62,313 nt of DNA, from contig CACFLJ010000008.1 in the NCBI GenBank assembly GCA_902567045.1, forward strand, positions 1 to 62,313, written 5' to 3'. A program made the position numbers and the translations under genes. The notes beneath the pieces are model-generated. The model worked only from the letters and a program-made list of their open reading frames with translations, ran no database searches and had not been told where the DNA came from. The DNA comes from an uncultured Pelagibacteraceae bacterium (GTDB lineage: Bacteria; Pseudomonadota; Alphaproteobacteria; Pelagibacterales; Pelagibacteraceae). Within the stretch, counting starts at the first letter, position 1; every line of letters begins with the position of its first letter. Of this stretch, positions 8,053 to 17,553 are shown piece by piece.

Positions 8053-8473
8053 ATGAATTATTTGAAAAATATTAAGCTTACAAATAATATAACTTTAATT
8101 AATAAGCCATTCAAAAAAAAGAATATTATCATTTCTTAAAAACCTCTGATTTATCTTTGGTAGTTGCGGAAATTAAGAAATACGTTTTTGTTTTAGTTAG
8201 TCAAAAAAGAATTCCAGTTAATAAAATCAACTATGAATTTCCATCTGGTATGATTGATAAAGGAGAAAATTCTATAAGTGCTGCTTGTAGAGAATTTTAT
8301 GAGAAAACAGGATATATAATATTAGGAAGACCAAAAAAAAAGGACCTGAGAAAGCTATTAAAATTCATTTTCTGTCTAAAGAAGAAATAAACAAATTAAT
8401 TTTAAATGAAAAATTTTGTAATGTATCTCATGTGGCTTCATTTTTTAAAGTTATAAAGGTGCCTAAAAAGTAA
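8053..8473 (+). pseudogene. NUDIX hydrolase, frameshifted at two poly-A tracts
   Basis: Three reading frames join to give one NUDIX protein of about 140 residues. Frame 1 begins with an ATG at 8053 (MNYLKNIKLTNNIT) and runs to the A8 tract at 8113-8120. The next frame continues as EYYHFLKTSDLSLVVAEIKK and holds the NUDIX box (GMIDKGENSISAACREFYEK, then TGY; the second box Glu is Lys). After the A9 tract at 8333-8341 the third frame gives GPEKAIKIHFLSKEE and ends at TAA 8471-8473. Adding one A at each tract restores a single frame. The family, ADP-ribose-pyrophosphatase-like, hydrolyses nucleoside diphosphates linked to another group. The gene may be decayed, miscalled in the homopolymers, or rescued by transcriptional slippage. 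The bases on either side, 8005-8052 and 8483-8576, hold nothing else recognisable. Confidence 0.75.
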
Positions 8474-8482
8474 GCACCTTTT
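8455..8482 (+). terminator. intrinsic terminator after the NUDIX gene
   Basis: The arms AAAGGTGC (8455-8462) and GCACCTTTT (8474-8482) form an 8-base-pair stem around an 11-base loop, and the 3' arm ends in a short T-tract. The stem overlaps the last codons of the NUDIX gene. The intact terminator suggests the transcription unit is, or recently was, in use. Confidence 0.65.
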
Positions 8483-8576
8483 ATAAGAGAAAATAATGAT
8501 TTCGTTAATGTAATTAATGATGAAATATTACTGATAAATTAATAAAATATTAAATCTAATTTAAATTAATATTAAA

Positions 8577-10085
8577 TTAATTTGAATAAATTACCCTAGG
8601 ATCTAAAAATAATTCTCTTGCTAAAGCTTTGAATTTTTTCGTAACTTGTTTTGAGATTATCTCTTGATGCTGCGAAGGTATTTTTAAAAATACTGAATTA
8701 CCTCTTTTATAAAGTTTAAATTCTTCTAAAAAAATTGTAGATATTGATGTAAGAGAATTAGCAAATCTTAAGGCTGCACCAACTTGTTTGCAAGAATATA
8801 TCTCGTTGTTATTTAAAAACGTTAAGTATTCTATCTTTGGGTTGTATTTTATACTGCAATATCTCCAGTAACAAGAAAGTGCCAATTGTATTCTTTCTTT
8901 ATGTGAAAGTTTTAATAAAGGCGTATTTAATGTTTCTTGAAAAACCAACTCTGCTTTTTGGAATGCTCCCAAACCCCAATCCATATGACTTAGTACGCAA
9001 GATAGATGAAGCAATTTTTGATTAAAATGCTCATTTCCCTCAAATATAGGTTTTATAAAATCAAAATATTTCTTATATGTAGATCCTAAATCGCCTCTTT
9101 TTTTTGAAATATGCTCTAATGATTTATTAAAAACAAAATTACTATCTGAGTTTTTAAATAAATCTTTGGCAAGAGATCCTTCTCTAATACCGCTAATTGA
9201 GCAAATAACATTTTTTGGATTTGCTATGTTCATAATTTCTTCTAGAATTATTGAGCTATAAGGAAGATAAGGCGTTCTAGACTTTGATATGTATTCAACT
9301 GATTTCAATTTAGATTTATTAAATGAAGAAATTTTTTCTAAAAATTTTGTGAGTTTTTCATTTTCAATTGAGTATTGATGAATAATATGGACTGGATATT
9401 CATTTTGAAATAAGTGTAATTTAAACAGAGCTCTCCACGTACCTCCCACCAAATATAAATTATTAAATTTTTTTTTAGATAACCATTTTTCATCTCTTAA
9501 AAGATTTTTGAGATATTTAGGTAAATTTCTTTTTTTAACAATAGGATTGTTAATTAACCTTAAAACACCAACTGGAAGTGATGTTTTATTTGTTACAACA
9601 TTGTTTTCAACTCTAGCAAGCTCTAAACTTCCACCACCTAAATCAGCAACAAGTCCATCCACATTCTCAAATCCAATTTTAACGCCTTCAGCTGATGATT
9701 CAGCTTCTTCTTCACCAGTTAAAATATTTATATTTTTTTTAAATAAGTATTCTACTTCTTCAATAAAGGGCTTTGCGTCTGTAGCTTCTCTTAATACAGC
9801 TGTTGCAATAATTTTAAGGTTATTAATTTTTGAAACATTAAGAATTTCTGAAAATCTTTTTAAGACTTTTAAAGCATATATCTTGCCTGATTTATGAAGT
9901 TTTTTTGATTTATCTAAGTTTTTACCAAGTTCACAAACTGCTTTTTCGTTAAAAAAAGGTACTCTAGATGATGTAAAATCATCGTAAATTAACATTCTTA
10001 TAGAATTTGAACCTATATCAATAATAGCTAATTTTGATTGTCTTAATTTTAAATTTTGCTTATTTTTAATTACTTTAAGTTCCAA
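8577..10085 (-). CDS. ppx: exopolyphosphatase / guanosine pentaphosphate phosphohydrolase family
   Basis: A 502-residue protein of the Ppx/GppA family, in the ASKHA fold. The phosphate-binding loop IDIGSNSIRMLIYD is near residues 22-35. The second phosphate motif, VADLGGGSLELARV, is near 145-158 and is preceded by GEEEAE and SAEGVKIGF. The C-terminal HD-like helical half holds the segment LSCVLSHMDWGLG. It removes terminal phosphates from polyphosphate and possibly pppGpp. Its ATG lies inside the end of ppk (11-base overlap), so it is translationally coupled to polyphosphate synthesis. Ppx and GppA are hard to separate; the link with ppk favours Ppx. Confidence 0.88.
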   Translation of the reverse strand: MELKVIKNKQNLKLRQSKLAIIDIGSNSIRMLIYDDFTSSRVPFFNEKAVCELGKNLDKSKKLHKSGKIYALKVLKRFSEILNVSKINNLKIIATAVLREATDAKPFIEEVEYLFKKNINILTGEEEAESSAEGVKIGFENVDGLVADLGGGSLELARVENNVVTNKTSLPVGVLRLINNPIVKKRNLPKYLKNLLRDEKWLSKKKFNNLYLVGGTWRALFKLHLFQNEYPVHIIHQYSIENEKLTKFLEKISSFNKSKLKSVEYISKSRTPYLPYSSIILEEIMNIANPKNVICSISGIREGSLAKDLFKNSDSNFVFNKSLEHISKKRGDLGSTYKKYFDFIKPIFEGNEHFNQKLLHLSCVLSHMDWGLGAFQKAELVFQETLNTPLLKLSHKERIQLALSCYWRYCSIKYNPKIEYLTFLNNNEIYSCKQVGAALRFANSLTSISTIFLEEFKLYKRGNSVFLKIPSQHQEIISKQVTKKFKALARELFLDPRVIYSN

Positions 10086-12225
10086 CTTTAACCAACCTTA
10101 AGTTTAATTTTTTAGGTTTAATTTTTAGTTTTGCTTTTCCTCTTCCTGATAAACTTGGATTATTCATGAAATAATCATGTGCAGAAAAAGAATCTTTTCG
10201 ACTATATTTAATTTTTTGATAATTTCCATTAGGATAAAGTTCCCAGCTCTGATTCGTGTCTAGATAATTGGCCATCATTATTTGGTCTAAAACCTGTTCA
10301 TGAACAGTTTGATTTTCAATTGGCACGAGAAGTTCGACTCTTCTATCTAGATTTCTTGGCATCAAATCTGCAGATGAAATATAAACTTTTGCATTTCTGT
10401 TAGGCATTAATTTTCCATTTGCAAAACAATATATTCTTGAGTGTTCAAGAAATCTTCCAATGATACTTTTTACAATAATATTTTCCGATTTATTTTTAAT
10501 ACCAGGTCTTAAACAACATACACCTCTTACAAATAAAGAGACTTTTACACCGACACTAGAAGCCTCATAAAATTTATCAATTATTTGTGAATCAACTAAT
10601 GAATTCATTTTAGCCCAAATCTCAGCGTGTTTCCCTTTTTTTGCATTACTTATTTCCTTATCTATATTCTGATTTAAAGTTTTTCTTAAATTTACAGGTG
10701 AAATGGAAATTTTATTTAAATTTCTTGGTTTAGAATATCCAGTCACGTAATTGTAGAATTTTTCTACATCTGCAGCCATTTTTTTATCAGAGCTAAATAG
10801 AGATAAGTCTGTGTATATTTTTGCATTTACAGGATGATAATTGCCAGTACCTAAATGGAAATATGTTTGAATTTTACCACCCTCACGTCGATGTATTAGT
10901 GATGATTTAGCATGTGTTTTGTATTTTGCAAAACCATAAACAATTTGAACTCCAGCTTTTTCAAGACTTCTTGCCAGCTGTATATTTGCTTCTTCATCAA
11001 ATCTAGCTTTGATTTCAATTAAAGCAGTAACTGTTTTGCCATTTTCGGAAGCGCTAATTAATGCTTTAACAATTGGTGAATCTAAAGTAGTTCTGTACAA
11101 TGTTTGTTTAATAGCAATTACTTTTTTATCCATAGCAGCTTGATTTAAAAATTCAATTACAGCATCAAAAGTCTCAAATGGATGATGAACTATTAGGTCT
11201 TTTTTCTTAATTGTCTCAAAAAAATTATTATTGTATTCTTTTAATCTTTCTACTTCTCTTGGTGTAAAGTTTTTAAATTTTAATTTAGAATTTTTAATTT
11301 TACAAATTTGGTCTATATCCTGGATTCCAACTAAACCTGCTACTTCATAAATATAATTTGGATTAATTTCTAATTTATTTGTTATAAATTTTACAAGTTC
11401 TTTGTCGCTTTTTTCTAAAATTTCTAATCTAACAATATCACCAGTTCTTCTTCGCTTTAATGCTAGTTCAAATGATCTGACTAAATCCTCAGCCTCTTCT
11501 TGAATTTCTACATCACTATCTCTTATTACTCTAAATATCATTTTCTTTTCTAATAAATGATCTGGAAAAATTTCAGAGGCAAAGTAACCAATAACATCGT
11601 CTAGAACTAAAAATTTCTTAAATGATTTTCCTCCATCTATTTCAATAAATCTTGATAAAGCTTTAGGAATTACGATAATTGAATTAAGAATTCTCTTTTT
11701 TTTCTTTTTCTTCAGCTTCATAACTAAAGCTCTACCTTGATTAATAATAAATGGAAAAGGATGAGAAGGATCAATCGCTGATGGTGTAAGTAGAGGATAA
11801 ATTTCTTCGTTAAATATTTCTAATAATTTCTTTTTTTCTTTTGTGTTAAGGTTTTCTGGCTTAGTCAATAAAATATTATTTCTCTTCAGCTGATTTGATA
11901 GATTATTAAATATGGTATTTTGTTTATTTAATAGATTTTTTGTATCATTAATAACCATCTCCATCTGTTCTTCAGGTGTTAGTCCATCTGAACTTAGTGA
12001 GTCGACTTCTTGTTTAATTTGACTGTATAGTCCAGCAACTCGAACCATAAAAAATTCATCTAAATTAGAGCCTGCAATAGATAAAAATTTTACTCTCTCA
12101 TAAAGAGGATTTTCAATATTTTGCGCCTCTAACAGAACTCTATCGTTAAATTTTAACCATGATAATTCTCTATTTATATAATTGGATTTAAGCTCTTCTT
12201 TGTCTTGTTTTTTTAATGCAGTCAT
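10075..12225 (-). CDS. ppk1: polyphosphate kinase 1
   Basis: A 716-residue enzyme from the chosen ATG at 12225, which gives MTALKKQDKEEL before the conserved YINRELSWLKFNDRVL. A reading that starts 108 bases earlier would run into the divergent SixA gene and add residues without family similarity. The two histidines of PPK1 are present: His438 in YKTHAKSS, equivalent to the autophosphorylated E. coli His435, and His595 in FLEHSRIY. It reversibly polymerises the gamma-phosphate of ATP into polyphosphate, usually at the membrane. It overlaps ppx by 11 bases. Only 13 bases separate its start from that of sixA on the other strand, so both promoters must lie inside the opposite genes. Confidence 0.93.
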   Translation of the reverse strand: MTALKKQDKEELKSNYINRELSWLKFNDRVLLEAQNIENPLYERVKFLSIAGSNLDEFFMVRVAGLYSQIKQEVDSLSSDGLTPEEQMEMVINDTKNLLNKQNTIFNNLSNQLKRNNILLTKPENLNTKEKKKLLEIFNEEIYPLLTPSAIDPSHPFPFIINQGRALVMKLKKKKKKRILNSIIVIPKALSRFIEIDGGKSFKKFLVLDDVIGYFASEIFPDHLLEKKMIFRVIRDSDVEIQEEAEDLVRSFELALKRRRTGDIVRLEILEKSDKELVKFITNKLEINPNYIYEVAGLVGIQDIDQICKIKNSKLKFKNFTPREVERLKEYNNNFFETIKKKDLIVHHPFETFDAVIEFLNQAAMDKKVIAIKQTLYRTTLDSPIVKALISASENGKTVTALIEIKARFDEEANIQLARSLEKAGVQIVYGFAKYKTHAKSSLIHRREGGKIQTYFHLGTGNYHPVNAKIYTDLSLFSSDKKMAADVEKFYNYVTGYSKPRNLNKISISPVNLRKTLNQNIDKEISNAKKGKHAEIWAKMNSLVDSQIIDKFYEASSVGVKVSLFVRGVCCLRPGIKNKSENIIVKSIIGRFLEHSRIYCFANGKLMPNRNAKVYISSADLMPRNLDRRVELLVPIENQTVHEQVLDQIMMANYLDTNQSWELYPNGNYQKIKYSRKDSFSAHDYFMNNPSLSGRGKAKLKIKPKKLNLRLVKVGT

Positions 12226-12238
12226 ATATTTAGATTTA

Positions 12239-12754
12239 ATGCGCGAATTATATGTCATGAGACATGCAAAATCTAGTTGGGAAGACCCAAATTTAAGTGA
12301 TTTTGAAAGACCACTAAATAAAAGAGGCATCAAAAGTGCAAAAATTATAAGTGAATTTTTTGTTAAAAAAAAATACTCCTTTGACTACGTGCTTTTATCT
12401 TCATCAAAAAGAACAAAAAAAACTCTAAATTTAATACTGAATAAAATAAATAAACCAAAAAAAATTAAAAGTTCCTCAAAACTCTATTTGGTTAATGAAA
12501 ATGAAATAATAGCTAATATAAAAAATATTCATAAAAGGTTTAAGAAAGTATTGATAATAAATCATGAACCTGCTCTTAAAAATTTAGTTATAAAATTAAT
12601 TAAAAATAAAGATAATAGTAATTTTAAACTATTAAATTATAAATTCCCAACTTGTGCATTTGCTAAAATAGTTTTCGATACGAATGATTGGATAAATATT
12701 GAAGAGAAAGGAATTATTTCTGAATTTGTAAGGCCTAAAGATTTAGTTATCTAA
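12239..12754 (+). CDS. sixA: SixA-family phosphohistidine phosphatase
   Basis: A 171-residue histidine-phosphatase-superfamily protein from the ATG at 12239, which gives MRELYVMRHAKSSWEDP. An upstream start would add residues overlapping ppk. The RHA motif (His9 as nucleophile) replaces RHG as in other SixA proteins, and FERPLNKRGIKSA and LSSSKRTKKTL follow; the second His lies in IINHEPAL. SixA removes phosphate from phosphohistidine in phosphotransfer proteins; the true substrate here is unknown. Its last 12 bases overlap the end of phoB convergently. It lies between ppk and phoB, but no functional link is shown. Confidence 0.8.
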   Translation: MRELYVMRHAKSSWEDPNLSDFERPLNKRGIKSAKIISEFFVKKKYSFDYVLLSSSKRTKKTLNLILNKINKPKKIKSSSKLYLVNENEIIANIKNIHKRFKKVLIINHEPALKNLVIKLIKNKDNSNFKLLNYKFPTCAFAKIVFDTNDWINIEEKGIISEFVRPKDLVI

Positions 12755-13426
12755 CGAATAGCCTGCAGATCTCACTGTGCGAATTAAATTTTCTAATCCA
12801 CTTAGATTTAAAACTTTCCTCAATCTTCTTATGTGAACGTCAACCGTTCTACTTTCTACATAAATATTTTCACCCCAAACATTATTTAATAATTGTTCTC
12901 TTGAATAAACTCTTTTTGGATTTTTAATAAAAAAATCTAATAATTTAAATTCTGTGGGTCCCAAAATTATTTCCTTATCATTTCTATAAACTCTTTTTGC
13001 TAATCTATCAATTTTAAGGTCTTTAAATTCCACAACATCAGTTGATGACAAAGGTTTAGCCCTTCTTAACAAAGATTTAATTCTTGCATTTAATTCTTTT
13101 TGGCTAAATGGTTTAGTGACGTAATCATCGGCTCCAGTTTCAAATGCTTTTAATTTATCTTCCTCTTCTCCTTTTGCAGTAAGCATAATAATTGGAATGT
13201 CATTATATTTTTTATCCCTTTTTAACTGTTTACATATTTCGACACCTGATAAATCTGGCAACATCCAATCTAATAAGATTAAGTCTGGCATTTTTTGTTT
13301 TATTGATTTTAAAGAGTCCTCTCCATTTTCACTTGAAGAAACCTTATGACCTTCTTTTTCTAAATTATATTTTAATAAGGTTGAAATTGCCGCCTCATCT
13401 TCTGCAATAAATATGTGTGCACTCAT
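12743..13426 (-). CDS. phoB: phosphate regulon response regulator PhoB
   Basis: A 227-residue OmpR/PhoB-family regulator. The receiver domain has acidic residues at 9-11, phospho-acceptor Asp53 in LLDWMLPDLSG, and MLTAKG and DYVTKPFS further on. A winged-helix DNA-binding domain occupies about residues 130-225, with the PhoB-like segments ILGPTEFKLLDFF and SRTVDVHIRRLRKVL. When phosphorylated by PhoR it activates phosphate-starvation promoters. It is the last gene of the run pstS-pstC-pstA-pstB-phoU-phoB and shares one base with phoU. phoR lies at the other end of the cluster rather than next to phoB. Confidence 0.95.
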   Translation of the reverse strand: MSAHIFIAEDEAAISTLLKYNLEKEGHKVSSSENGEDSLKSIKQKMPDLILLDWMLPDLSGVEICKQLKRDKKYNDIPIIMLTAKGEEEDKLKAFETGADDYVTKPFSQKELNARIKSLLRRAKPLSSTDVVEFKDLKIDRLAKRVYRNDKEIILGPTEFKLLDFFIKNPKRVYSREQLLNNVWGENIYVESRTVDVHIRRLRKVLNLSGLENLIRTVRSAGYSLDN

Positions 13427-14127
13427 TACTTTGTTAATTCTGAATCGCTACCCTTGGGTCTTTCACCCTCTAAATAATCACCTGTAACTAAATAAAATAC
13501 TTGCTCAGCAATGTTTGTTGTATGATCTCCTATCCTTTCAAGGTTTTTAGTAACAAATAAAAGATGTGAGCCATATTCAATATTTTCCATATTTGATTTA
13601 ATTAATGAGATGACTTCTTCCATACATTTATTTGTTAAATCATCAACTTGTTCATCACTCTCCCATACTGTTTGAGCTACATCGCTTGATCTACTTAGAT
13701 AAGAGTCTAAAACAATTTTTAATTGTTTTTGAACCAAAATGCAGATTCTACTCATTGCTTCAATTAAATTATTTGGCAAATGCGTATTTATAAGTTTTGT
13801 TCTTTTTGCAATATTTTTGGCAAGATCACCTATTCTTTCTAAGTCTGAAGACATCTTTAGAGCTGCAACTGTTTCTCTAAGATCAACAGCCATTGGTTGT
13901 CTTAAAGCAATTAAATTTACTACCTCATTCTCTATCTGTGATTCAAAATTATCTATAACCTCATCTGAATTTATAACATCATCAGCAAGATTATGATCAT
14001 TTGTTGATATTGCTTTCATTGCATTACCTAAAGCGGTTTCGCAATTTGCCCCCATTTCAACTAAGTCATTGTTTAATTTTTTTAATTGGTCTTCGTAAGA
14101 TTTTACTGTGTGTGGTTTTTCATTCAT
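13426..14127 (-). CDS. phoU: phosphate signalling regulator PhoU
   Basis: A 233-residue all-helical protein with two PhoU repeats, near residues 15-105 and 120-210. Each has the metal-binding signature: LKMSSDLERIGDLAKNIAKR in the first and TKNLERIGDHTTNIAEQV in the second. PhoU signals between the Pst transporter and PhoR so that the Pho regulon stays off when phosphate is plentiful. It shares one base with both pstB and phoB, so it is clearly co-translated. Length and motifs are ordinary for the family. Confidence 0.95.
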   Translation of the reverse strand: MNEKPHTVKSYEDQLKKLNNDLVEMGANCETALGNAMKAISTNDHNLADDVINSDEVIDNFESQIENEVVNLIALRQPMAVDLRETVAALKMSSDLERIGDLAKNIAKRTKLINTHLPNNLIEAMSRICILVQKQLKIVLDSYLSRSSDVAQTVWESDEQVDDLTNKCMEEVISLIKSNMENIEYGSHLLFVTKNLERIGDHTTNIAEQVFYLVTGDYLEGERPKGSDSELTK

Positions 14128-14882
14128 TATCCAAACCTTCCTGTTATGTAATCCTGCGTTTGTTGTTGAGTCGGATTCTTGAATATCTTATCAGTAGAAC
14201 CTACTTCAATCAATTTACCAAGGTGAAAAAAACCAGTATTTTGAGAAACTCTGGCAGCTTGGGACATTGAGTGAGTAACAATTATTATAGTATGTTCCTT
14301 TCTTAATTCATCAATTAGCTCCTCTATTTGTGCTGTCGCAATGGGATCAAGAGCTGAACATGGCTCATCCATGAGTATTATCTCTGGCTTAATTGATATT
14401 GTTCTTGCAATACAAAGTCTTTGTTGTTGTCCACCTGATAAACCAGTACCTGGTTCGTGAATTCTGTCTTTTACCTCTTCCCAAAGTGCTGCTTTTCTCA
14501 AACTCTCTTCAACAATATTATCCATTTCACTTTTAGATTGAGCTACCCCATGTATCTCAGGTCCATAAGAAATATTCTCATAAATGGTTTTTGGAAAAGG
14601 ATTTGGTTTTTGAAAAATCATTCCAACTTTTTCTCTAAGCCTTACAACATCTGTATCTTTTTGATTTATGTCATAATCATTAATTTTTACGACACCACTG
14701 ACTTTACAAATATCGATCACATCATTCATCCTATTTAAACATCTTAAGAATGTTGATTTACCACAACCAGAAGGTCCAATAAGAGCAGTTACTTTATTTG
14801 CTTCGATATCCATATTGATATCAAATAAAGCTTGTTTCGCTCCATAATAGACATCAACATTTTTTGCTTCTATTTTATTCAT
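14127..14882 (-). CDS. pstB: phosphate ABC transporter ATPase PstB
   Basis: A 251-residue ATPase. Walker [10 protein letters not shown] is at residues 36-44, the signature [15 protein letters not shown] near 151-165 and Walker [13 protein letters not shown] after it. RCLNRMND and FQKPNPFP are specific to PstB among ABC ATPases. It drives phosphate import through PstA and PstC. Its start is 3 bases from the pstA stop, and its stop overlaps phoU by one base. Confidence 0.96.
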   Translation of the reverse strand: MNKIEAKNVDVYYGAKQALFDINMDIEANKVTALIGPSGCGKSTFLRCLNRMNDVIDICKVSGVVKINDYDINQKDTDVVRLREKVGMIFQKPNPFPKTIYENISYGPEIHGVAQSKSEMDNIVEESLRKAALWEEVKDRIHEPGTGLSGGQQQRLCIARTISIKPEIILMDEPCSALDPIATAQIEELIDELRKEHTIIIVTHSMSQAARVSQNTGFFHLGKLIEVGSTDKIFKNPTQQQTQDYITGRFG

Positions 14883-14885
14883 ATT

Positions 14886-16154
14886 TTAGTTCCATTTCTT
14901 TTCAAATTTATGTCTAATTAATTGTGCTCCTAAATTCATAAATATTAGGAAAAATAATAATACCATTATGCAAGCAGACACTTTTTCTACAAATCCTCTT
15001 TCGGCACTCTCTGCCCATATATAGATTTGAACAGGCAAGCTAGCTGCTGGATCCATAGGGGTTCCTGGTATTGTGTTAACAAAAGCAACCATTCCAATTA
15101 ATATTAAAGGCGCTGTTTCACCTAATGCTTGAGCTAAGCCAATTATAGTACCTGATAAAGTTCCAGGTAAAGCCAAAGGCACGGTATGATGCATCGTCGT
15201 TTGCATTTTGCTAGCTCCCATTGCTAAAGCTGCTTCTCTTATACTGGGTGGAACAGCCTTCAATGATGCTCTGGCTGCTATTATAATTGTTGGAAGAGTC
15301 ATTAATGAAAGGGTTATACCTCCAACTAAGGGTGTTGATCTAGGTAAACCAAATACAGCCAATAAAACACCTAATCCTAACAATCCAAAAACAATTGAAG
15401 GAACTGCTGCTAGATTATTGATATTTACTTCAATAAAATCTGTAAATCTATTTTTTGGTGCAAATTCTTCTAGATAAACTGCAGCTAGTAAGGCAACAGG
15501 AAAGGCAATTGACAGACAGACAAGTATGGAAAATAATGAACCCATAAATGAGCTTGCTATCCCCGCTAACTCAGCTTCTCTAGAATCAGCATTTGTAAAA
15601 AAACTGGCATTAAATTCACTTATAACTCTTCCATCTTCATTTAATTTATCAAAAATTTTTAATTGATAATCAGATGCTCTTCTTCTATTTTCAGGTATAT
15701 CTCTTGGATAATTTCCTTTAAATACTTGATCTAAGTCGTCAGAGGCTGTTAATTTTACATCAACTGTTTTTCCAAAGCTATCAGGATTGTCTAGAAGATA
15801 ATATTTTAATTCTCTCTCAAAAGTAAATGCAAACATTTTTTTTAATTCCATAATTTGATCCTCACTTGCATCTGGATCGAGAGTGATAAATGTTTCTATC
15901 CCAAACTCATAAAAGTCTGCATCATTAATATCTTCGGTTGTTGGTTTTTTATCTGGATCCAAATATAATAAATCTGCATTATAATTGACTGGTATTACCA
16001 ACCATGTTTTTTGAAATGCTGTGTAACCAGTAGAAAATATCTTTGTTAGAAATACCACTAGAAATAATAAAGCCATAAATATTGCAGCTTTACCGTAAAA
16101 TTGAAATCTTTTTTCAGCTTTGTATCTTTTAATTAAACGTTCTTCTTTATTCAT
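14886..16154 (-). CDS. pstA: phosphate ABC transporter permease PstA, long form
   Basis: A 422-residue permease; E. coli PstA has about 296 residues. A first membrane helix at about 22-45 is followed by some 155 residues predicted periplasmic, and only then the typical five-helix permease core from about residue 200. The EAA-like loop reads IREAALAMGASKMQTTMHHT. The long periplasmic insertion is known in alphaproteobacterial PstA proteins. It starts inside the end of pstC (8-base overlap). It forms the channel with PstC. Confidence 0.93.
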   Translation of the reverse strand: MNKEERLIKRYKAEKRFQFYGKAAIFMALLFLVVFLTKIFSTGYTAFQKTWLVIPVNYNADLLYLDPDKKPTTEDINDADFYEFGIETFITLDPDASEDQIMELKKMFAFTFERELKYYLLDNPDSFGKTVDVKLTASDDLDQVFKGNYPRDIPENRRRASDYQLKIFDKLNEDGRVISEFNASFFTNADSREAELAGIASSFMGSLFSILVCLSIAFPVALLAAVYLEEFAPKNRFTDFIEVNINNLAAVPSIVFGLLGLGVLLAVFGLPRSTPLVGGITLSLMTLPTIIIAARASLKAVPPSIREAALAMGASKMQTTMHHTVPLALPGTLSGTIIGLAQALGETAPLILIGMVAFVNTIPGTPMDPAASLPVQIYIWAESAERGFVEKVSACIMVLLFFLIFMNLGAQLIRHKFEKKWN

Positions 16155-17529
16155 ATTTCTCTCTATATTTTTTCACAACAGATAAGGCAACAATATTTAA
16201 AACTAAAGTAACTATAAATAAACTTAATCCCAATGCAAAAGCTGCTTGGGTTTTCGGATCCCCAAATTGTTGATCACCAATTAAGATAACAACAATTTGA
16301 GCAGTTATTGTTGAAGTGGACTCTAATGGATTAAGAGTTAGGTTTGCTGCCAACCCTGATGCCATTACAACAATCATTGTTTCACCAATAGCTCTAGAAA
16401 CACCTAATAAAATAGATCCAACAATTCCAGGTAAAGCAGCTGGAATAATTACTCTTTTTATTGTTTCAGATTTTGTTGCTCCCATGGCATAGCTACCATC
16501 TCTAAGATTTTGAGGAACACTTGTAATTACGTCGTCACTTAAGCTTGATATAAACGGAATAATCATAATTCCCATAACACCACCGGCTGCCAGTGCGCTT
16601 TCTGCTGACACCTCTAGTCCTAATGATAATCCAAGGTCTTTTAAAAAAGGTCCAACTGTTAAAGCAGCAAAAAAACCATAAACAACAGTTGGAATTCCTG
16701 CTAAAATTTCAATGACAGGTTTGGCATATTGTCTTAAACGTTTGCTCGCATATTCCGCCATATATATACCACTTAACAAACCAATTGGTATTGCAACACA
16801 CATTGCAATCAAAGCTATAAAAAAGGTGCCTGCAAATATCGGAACCGCACCAAAAGTATCACTATACATTGATGGATCAAGTGCTTCACTTGCATCTCGA
16901 ACAAAAGCTTTTGCAGGATACCAGTGCATTCCAAATACAAAATCAAATAGTGGGATAACTTGAAAAAATTCTATTGTTTGAAACAAAAGGGAAAAAATAA
17001 TACCAATGGTTGTTAATATCGCTGCCAGTGATGATAAAAAAAATACTCCTTTAAGAAATATTTCAACTGGTTCTCTTGTTTTAGTGTTGTTTGAAATCTT
17101 TGTATACGCATAACCTGTTGATGCAATTAGTAATGATAAAACTATAACGACCTTAGACCACTTTGCTATGTCTCTAAAGTTTAAATATTTTTCTGCTGAT
17201 CTTTGTAACTCTGCAGTAAGTTCTCCTGAATACTGGTTTCGAGAAAGTGATTTTACTTTTTCATAAAATAAATTCAACTCTCCTTCTAGAAGTCCTTGCG
17301 AAGAATAATCACTAAGTATAAAAAATCTTACTATGCTAGGTTCAAATATCGACCATAAAGCATACAAAAGAAAAGCGGGTGCGCCACACCATATAGCAAG
17401 ATAGTACCCATAAAATTTTGGAAGAGCTGTTAACCGTTTGTTAGATTGAATTAAAATAGCTTTTTTTCTTCCAAAGAAGTAACTGGATAAAGCTAAAAGA
17501 ACGATTGTTAAAAATATTACTGAATTCAA
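16147..17529 (-). CDS. pstC: phosphate ABC transporter permease PstC, long form
   Basis: A 460-residue permease with an N-terminal helix, a second at about 43-65, a soluble stretch of roughly 60 residues, then the PstC core. The core includes FQVIPLFDFVFGMHWYP, the segment PIFAGTFFIALIAMCVAIPI and the EAA loop LRDGSYAMGATKSETIKRVI. E. coli PstC has about 319 residues, so both permeases are enlarged on the periplasmic side. It pairs with PstA. It is separated from pstS by 79 bases that contain a GC-rich hairpin with a U-tract. Confidence 0.93.
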   Translation of the reverse strand: MNSVIFLTIVLLALSSYFFGRKKAILIQSNKRLTALPKFYGYYLAIWCGAPAFLLYALWSIFEPSIVRFFILSDYSSQGLLEGELNLFYEKVKSLSRNQYSGELTAELQRSAEKYLNFRDIAKWSKVVIVLSLLIASTGYAYTKISNNTKTREPVEIFLKGVFFLSSLAAILTTIGIIFSLLFQTIEFFQVIPLFDFVFGMHWYPAKAFVRDASEALDPSMYSDTFGAVPIFAGTFFIALIAMCVAIPIGLLSGIYMAEYASKRLRQYAKPVIEILAGIPTVVYGFFAALTVGPFLKDLGLSLGLEVSAESALAAGGVMGIMIIPFISSLSDDVITSVPQNLRDGSYAMGATKSETIKRVIIPAALPGIVGSILLGVSRAIGETMIVVMASGLAANLTLNPLESTSTITAQIVVILIGDQQFGDPKTQAAFALGLSLFIVTLVLNIVALSVVKKYREKYE

Positions 17530-17553
17530 TTATTGGCTCCTTTAGATTTATAC

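Noticed and set aside
9508..9897. A 129-codon open frame opposite ppx
   Set aside because: It is rich in Ser and Pro because it reads the complement of Glu- and Gly-rich ppx sequence; there is no start signal.
12226..12333. Longer N-terminus for polyphosphate kinase
   Set aside because: The extra 36 residues lack family similarity and would overlap the conserved start of SixA on the other strand. The ATG at 12225 lies directly before the conserved N-terminal domain.
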